From NCBI GenBank assembly GCA_963995525.1, contig OZ023218.1, positions 48,266,741 to 48,330,740 on the forward strand: 64,000 bases of DNA. The letters run 5' to 3'. Both the position numbers and the translations under genes were made by a program. Position 1 is the stretch's first letter. The number at the start of each line of letters is the position of its first letter. This document shows positions 60,201 to 64,000 of the stretch, piece by piece. The DNA comes from Escarpia spicata (taxonomy: Eukaryota; Annelida; Polychaeta; Sabellida; Siboglinidae). The notes under the pieces were generated by a model. It was not told the origin of the DNA. It was given only the letters and a program-made list of their open reading frames with translations, and ran no database searches.

Positions 60201-63045
60201 TTAAGACAGCATCACATCCATCAATACTTAAGACAGCATCACATCCATCAATACTTAAGACAGCATCACATCCATCAATACTTAAGACAGCATCACATAC
60301 ATCAATACTTAAGACAGCATCACATCCATCAATACTTAAGACAGCATCACATACATCAATACTTAAGACAGCATCACATACATCAATACTTAAGACAGCA
60401 TCACATCCATCAATACTTAAGACAGCATCACATCCATCAATACTTAAGACAGCATCAGATCCATCAATACTTAAGACAGCATCACATACATCAATACTTA
60501 AGACAGCATTACATACATCAATACTTAAGACAGCATCACATACATCAATACTTAAGACAGCATCACATCCATCAATACTTAAGACAGCATCACATCCATC
60601 AATACTTAAGACAGCATCACATCCATCAATACTTAAGACAGCATCACATCCATCAATACTTAAGACAGCATCACATACATCAATACTTAAGACAGCATCA
60701 CATCCATCAATACTTAAGACAGCATCACATCCATCAATACTTAAGACAGCATCACATCCATCAATACTTAAGACAGCATCACATCCATCAATACTTAAGA
60801 CAGCATCACATCCATCAATACTTAAGACAGCATCACAGAGCCATCTTTCATCATAATTAACTCACAATAAATGTGACCAATTGATGCGAAATACTGCCAG
60901 GGAAGTGACGTACCCTGGTCCAGCCACTAGAGGCGCTGATGAGCTCCTCTGCGATCTGCTGAAAGAAGCAGTAGTTGACCTGTTGTCGAGGTATCTCCAG
61001 TATACGTTCTGTCGTCTCACACAGTTGAATATTGTATTCCTCCTGCACCCGGTCACCTATCTGGGCGAGATAGTATGCGACCTCCGACTGAGGGGTCATT
61101 GCCCTCGGCAACGGCATCACTGGTGGAAGGAAAAGAATAAGATAGTACAGTATAGGCAGAAAATATAGTTGCATTCTGAGTTAAATTAACATTTAAAAAA
61201 GTTTGTTAAGAGAATGTATACAGGTACTGCATGAACAGTACTTACTTATTTCATCATACTGGCTACCATATATATATATATATATGTCACTTTGGCACAA
61301 AATGACTGATCCCTAGGTCCAGCCAGTGGAACAATAAGCATGTGACATGCAATATAATTTGTTGGCACTGTTTTATCCTAAAATTGCATATCATGCGAAA
61401 TACAATATTTATATGGAGTTGAGGAAAAGTTTATATAGTGTGTGCCTGTGTGGGGCACATTGACAAGACTTATGCTGCTCCATGTGATTAATTACAGTTA
61501 ATTTGACTAAAATACAACATACAGTTGAGAGTGAAATAGACTAAAAAAATACATTACAGACTTTGCCCTGACTGATGCTGCTCCAACAAATTCTATTTAG
61601 TTAATTTGACTAAGAATGGAATTCATACAATACACATCTCGGTGAAACAGACTGAAGCAGGGACTTACCCACATACCAGTCTGTCTGTCTTCAAGACTAG
61701 CAGATGACTGGCCAAGACGGGTAATTACAACTGATAAGAGGTAGAATTTAGAGGGGGTGAGCTGGCCACTAGATTAACTGATAGTTCCAAACTGGTAGTG
61801 AAACAAAATAAATGCTTCATTATTAATTTACTAAATGGGAAGTCATTCGTGTGCTAAAAGGCACACTTTTCACTAATTTAACGACTGGCAAAAAATTCTT
61901 TCTGGCTAAGGGCCTGGGGCCGGTTTCTTAATGCTAAGATGATTGTCTTAGTAAATGGCGTGATTTTGTTTAATATAAGCAAACATAGGAGTTTACACAA
62001 ACACATGATGCTAAGTACTTGCATAACTTTAAGTATGTCTCATGCAACCAGCCACTGGACTGAATGAATAATACAGGAGCACACATTGTGTAGACTTACA
62101 CTGCTCCAGATGGTGGAGCTCCTCTGTGAGCTCCTCCTTGAGGGGGAGTACGAGGGGGGGTAGGGCATTCCTCCTCACCAACATCTCAACCTCACTCGAG
62201 GGTAGATCAATCACGGAGGTGGTTGACGTGTAGCTGCGGAGGCTGCACGCGATGGACTGGGAGTTCTCACTCATGGTGTAAGATGACTCACTTTCTGACT
62301 TCTCCATGGTCTCCACTGCTCCGCCGTCTGAACACTCCCGTATCTGGTAGGACACTCGACTCTGAAGGACATCCTTCGACTCCACACTCCCCTCGTCCAT
62401 GTCTCCTAACGCTGCTGCGGCACTTTCCAGCGTCATTGTAGCCCTCTGGTTCCAGTTCCCTTTCCCTGTAGTTGCCATCCCTGTTCTTTCCGACTTAACC
62501 CTTGCTGCTGCGGAGTTCTCCAATGCAGTGTCAGAAGTTGCCACTGTTGTACTATGAGATGCAGCCAATGGCTGTCTACTTACCCTGTCTGCTGCCTTCC
62601 CGGGCGACTTGCTTACAATGCGTGTGGGCAGAGGAATAGAACTAGGACGGGCAGACAAAGTCGCTCTCTTCACAACACTTTCTTTTTTCTGTGGCGATGT
62701 CCTCTTGGTGGTGCCATCTGTTGCAGGCTCCCTCAGTACTTCAATGCAGTGTTCAGACATCTGACTTGTTTCATGGTCCAACTGAGACTCGTGGTATTTG
62801 TCGACCATGTTGATATCTGGCAGTGTCTTGAGTGCATGCTTTGACAGGGTCCCACTGCCACTGCTGGCACAGCTGGTTGACTTGGTAGGTGAATGGGAGC
62901 CATCTGACGGCTGAGACCTGGACGACCCCATCGATGAACTGAGACTATCGCCCGTTGGCACACGACCCATGAAGCTGAGAACGACATAGCGAGTTTCTAG
63001 GGAGAACCCCTCGGGCTTATGTAATTTGTTACGTTTTCCTGTCAT
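57241..63045 (-). CDS. BCL2L13: BCL2L13/Bcl-rambo-like Bcl-2 family protein, tail-anchored
   Basis: Four phase-consistent minus-strand coding exons: 63045-62100, 61119-60914, 59589-59446 and 57681-57241 (TGA 57243-57241), 578 residues. Residues 13-27 (GFSLETRYVVLSFMG) match the Bcl-rambo N-terminus. KEELTEELHHLEQ ends exon 1. Exon 2 has YYLAQIGDRVQEEYN and EELISASSGWTR. Exon 3 has ELADYTAHLIEDSAAEFIVE and the BH2 FIVESGGW (425-432). Exon 4 begins NTVREI and ends in a membrane helix (about 557-573, MILISTVTAIVAAYIAY) plus KKLHR, a mitochondrial-type tail anchor. In vertebrates BCL2L13 sits in the outer mitochondrial membrane and acts in apoptosis and mitophagy. Here the long disordered segment is before the Bcl-2 fold (28-300) and the BH2-to-anchor linker is about 120 residues, the reverse of the human layout. 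No convincing BH3. A candidate 5' UTR acceptor is at 63093-63094. Confidence 0.93.
57682..58485. other. BCL2L13 intron 3, unique part
   Basis: AT-rich intron between the terminal exon's acceptor (57682-57683) and the 75-bp array. Nothing else was recognised. Confidence 0.6.
58490..59475 (-). repeat. 75-bp minisatellite made of the BCL2L13 BH2 exon end plus 5' splice site
   Basis: Thirteen 75-bp units; the one nearest 59475 overlaps the real exon 3 end and the other 12 fill the start of intron 3. On the minus strand each carries TTCATTGTCGAGTCTGG plus GGCTGG, encoding FIVESGGW, followed by GTGAGTACGACC. Eight of 13 keep the GTGAGT donor (plus-strand CTCAC at 59441, 59366, 59291, 58991, 58916, 58841, 58617 and 58542). 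Five have GTTAGT. The unit is 25 codons. Several units have TGA in the linker (GTACATTGA), others CGA or GCGA. Confidence 0.96.
59590..60913. other. BCL2L13 intron 2
   Basis: Contains an AT-rich part (59640-59950) and the 27-bp minisatellite. Donor GTACGT at 60913-60908; acceptor CTAG at 59590-59593. Confidence 0.7.
59965..60840. repeat. 27-bp minisatellite, about 32 copies
   Basis: Highly uniform unit ACAGCATCACATCCATCAAT plus ACTTAAG (C/A variant in CCATC/ACATC). It makes a plus-strand 310-aa frame of HPSILKTAS repeats (59924-60856) that is antisense to the BCL2L13-like gene and has no other coding support. The array ends about 75 bp from the exon 2 donor. Confidence 0.95.
61120..62099. 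other. BCL2L13 intron 1
   Basis: AT-rich intron with an (AT)n run at 61268-61286. Two loosely similar stretches at about 61470-61520 and 61570-61620 share ATTWAGTTAATTTGACTAA. No gene was recognised. Confidence 0.6.
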
Positions 63046-63092
63046 TTTGAGTGTCAGTGGAATCGCAGATGCTGAACTTGTGTATTAACCAT
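63046..63092 (-). promoter_or_regulatory. BCL2L13 5' UTR segment with a small upstream ORF
   Basis: The minus-strand acceptor TTCACAG ends at 63093, so the coding exon probably starts at 63092 with ATGGTTAATACACAAG. That ATG opens a 12-codon frame ending in TGA at about 63056, out of frame with the main ATG at 63045. It could reduce main-frame initiation if this exon is used. Confidence 0.4.
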
Positions 63093-64000
63093 CTGTGAAC
63101 AAACAAGAATATCACATGCAAGGTGTCATACATCACTGATTATCAGGGTTCCCAAGTTTTTTGGACAGTGTAACTGTCAACGATCATTGATCAGTGATTT
63201 AGGTCTGTAGATGAACCAGAATTTGATCTAACAGTTGTGCAACGTGACAAACTAGACACGCCCTAATAGCATTGATCAGCTGTCAAAACAAATCCAGATT
63301 AATTTAGAGCTAGGGTCTGATCATTTCAATCCATTGTTATAATTATTAAAATTATCACAACTTCAAATAGTTTAATTATGCATAAAATATATAAAATAAT
63401 GTAGCATAAGCAACAACATTGATCAGGTCAATCCCGTGTTTGTGACAATTAATTGCTTGCTAAACAAAAGATGAAAATAGACAGTAAACTCCAGTTTCTT
63501 CTAATACAATTCTTTCTAATTGCATCAGAAATACAGAAACAATTACAATTTGTTGTTCTTTGTTTTATAGGGCCTAGAACTTTACATCTTGATTTTGGGT
63601 AATTTTAAGCCTATGCCATGGTTTTTTTTTTTTAAAAGAACACTTGCACATGTATTATTACGTTCACACATTAATTACACAACAATTTCAGTTAACAAAC
63701 ACACTAAAATATTCTGGAAACTACTGGTGTTACTGTTAAAGTAAATTTGAATTACATTTGGGTAACAATTACAAAGACCAAAAGACATGATTATTCTGAC
63801 TCTTATTTTACAAAAACGTTATATCAATAAATTTTGAATTCTGAGTAACCGGCCAGTGCCTCATGGCAAGCACTGACAAAATGACAAGTCTATTGTAATG
63901 TCTAATGACTAGCCCAATATTTGTATAATTACGTTTACTTCAATTTTTTTTCATTTATGTTATTTTAAGTAATGTGAGGAGAAATGTTGCAATATTTTTT
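63093..64000. other. Upstream of the BCL2L13 coding exon, nothing recognised
   Basis: AT-rich sequence, probably the intron before a non-coding first exon that lies here or beyond the window. No CpG-rich promoter was seen. Confidence 0.45.

Noticed and set aside
59924..60856. 310-aa frame of HPSILKTAS repeats
   Set aside because: 27-bp minisatellite within an intron, antisense to the BCL2L13-like gene.

Overview
This is a eukaryotic nuclear genome window. It is AT-rich, with small exons, long introns, GT-AG splice sites, LINE and hAT transposon remains, tRNA-derived SINEs and many minisatellites. The proteins are metazoan. The repeat style suggests a marine invertebrate, perhaps a lophotrochozoan such as a mollusc, but the phylum is an inference.

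Four host genes can be assembled exon by exon with matching splice phases. (1) NUP37 (+), a nuclear-pore WD40 protein: six exons from 1843 to 21404, with the N-terminal exon(s) not found and probably before the window. (2) MRPL23 (-), mitochondrial ribosomal protein uL23m: five exons from 30044 to 22642, apparently complete at 167 aa and convergent with NUP37. (3) A BCL2L14/Bcl-G-like Bcl-2 family gene (+): six exons from 39485 to 49833, with BH3, BH1-like and BH2 segments and no tail anchor. (4) A BCL2L13/Bcl-rambo-like Bcl-2 family gene (-): four coding exons from 63045 to 57241, with a C-terminal membrane anchor. Genes 3 and 4 are convergent neighbours, so two relatives of the same apoptosis/mitophagy family sit side by side. 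Both carry an intron right after the Gly-Gly-Trp of BH2.

The rest is repeats. The NUP37 introns hold a LINE split by a DNA transposon (2935-4470), an L2/Rex-like LINE fragment (about 4900-6110), a decayed hAT element with perfect 8-bp target duplications (6220-7490), and a nested composite (9420-17150). In that composite an L2/CR1-like LINE is split by a 5.7-kb hAT-like insertion that itself contains a 51-bp minisatellite and an RTE-like LINE. SINE-derived and 15-bp minisatellites follow. The MRPL23 introns hold LINE pieces, a SINE and a 49-bp minisatellite. The 31-35 kb spacer holds two more LINE copies. A dispersed noncoding repeat family recurs at 35.6, 36.3, 42.2 and 55.7 kb.

The most unusual structure is in the BCL2L13-like gene. 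A 75-bp (25-codon) minisatellite in intron 3 consists of 12 copies of the BH2 exon end together with its 5' splice site. Downstream of the stop codon, a 91-bp array holds four more copies of the membrane-anchor coding sequence. Both ends of the Bcl-2 C-terminal module have therefore been tandemly amplified from exon edges.
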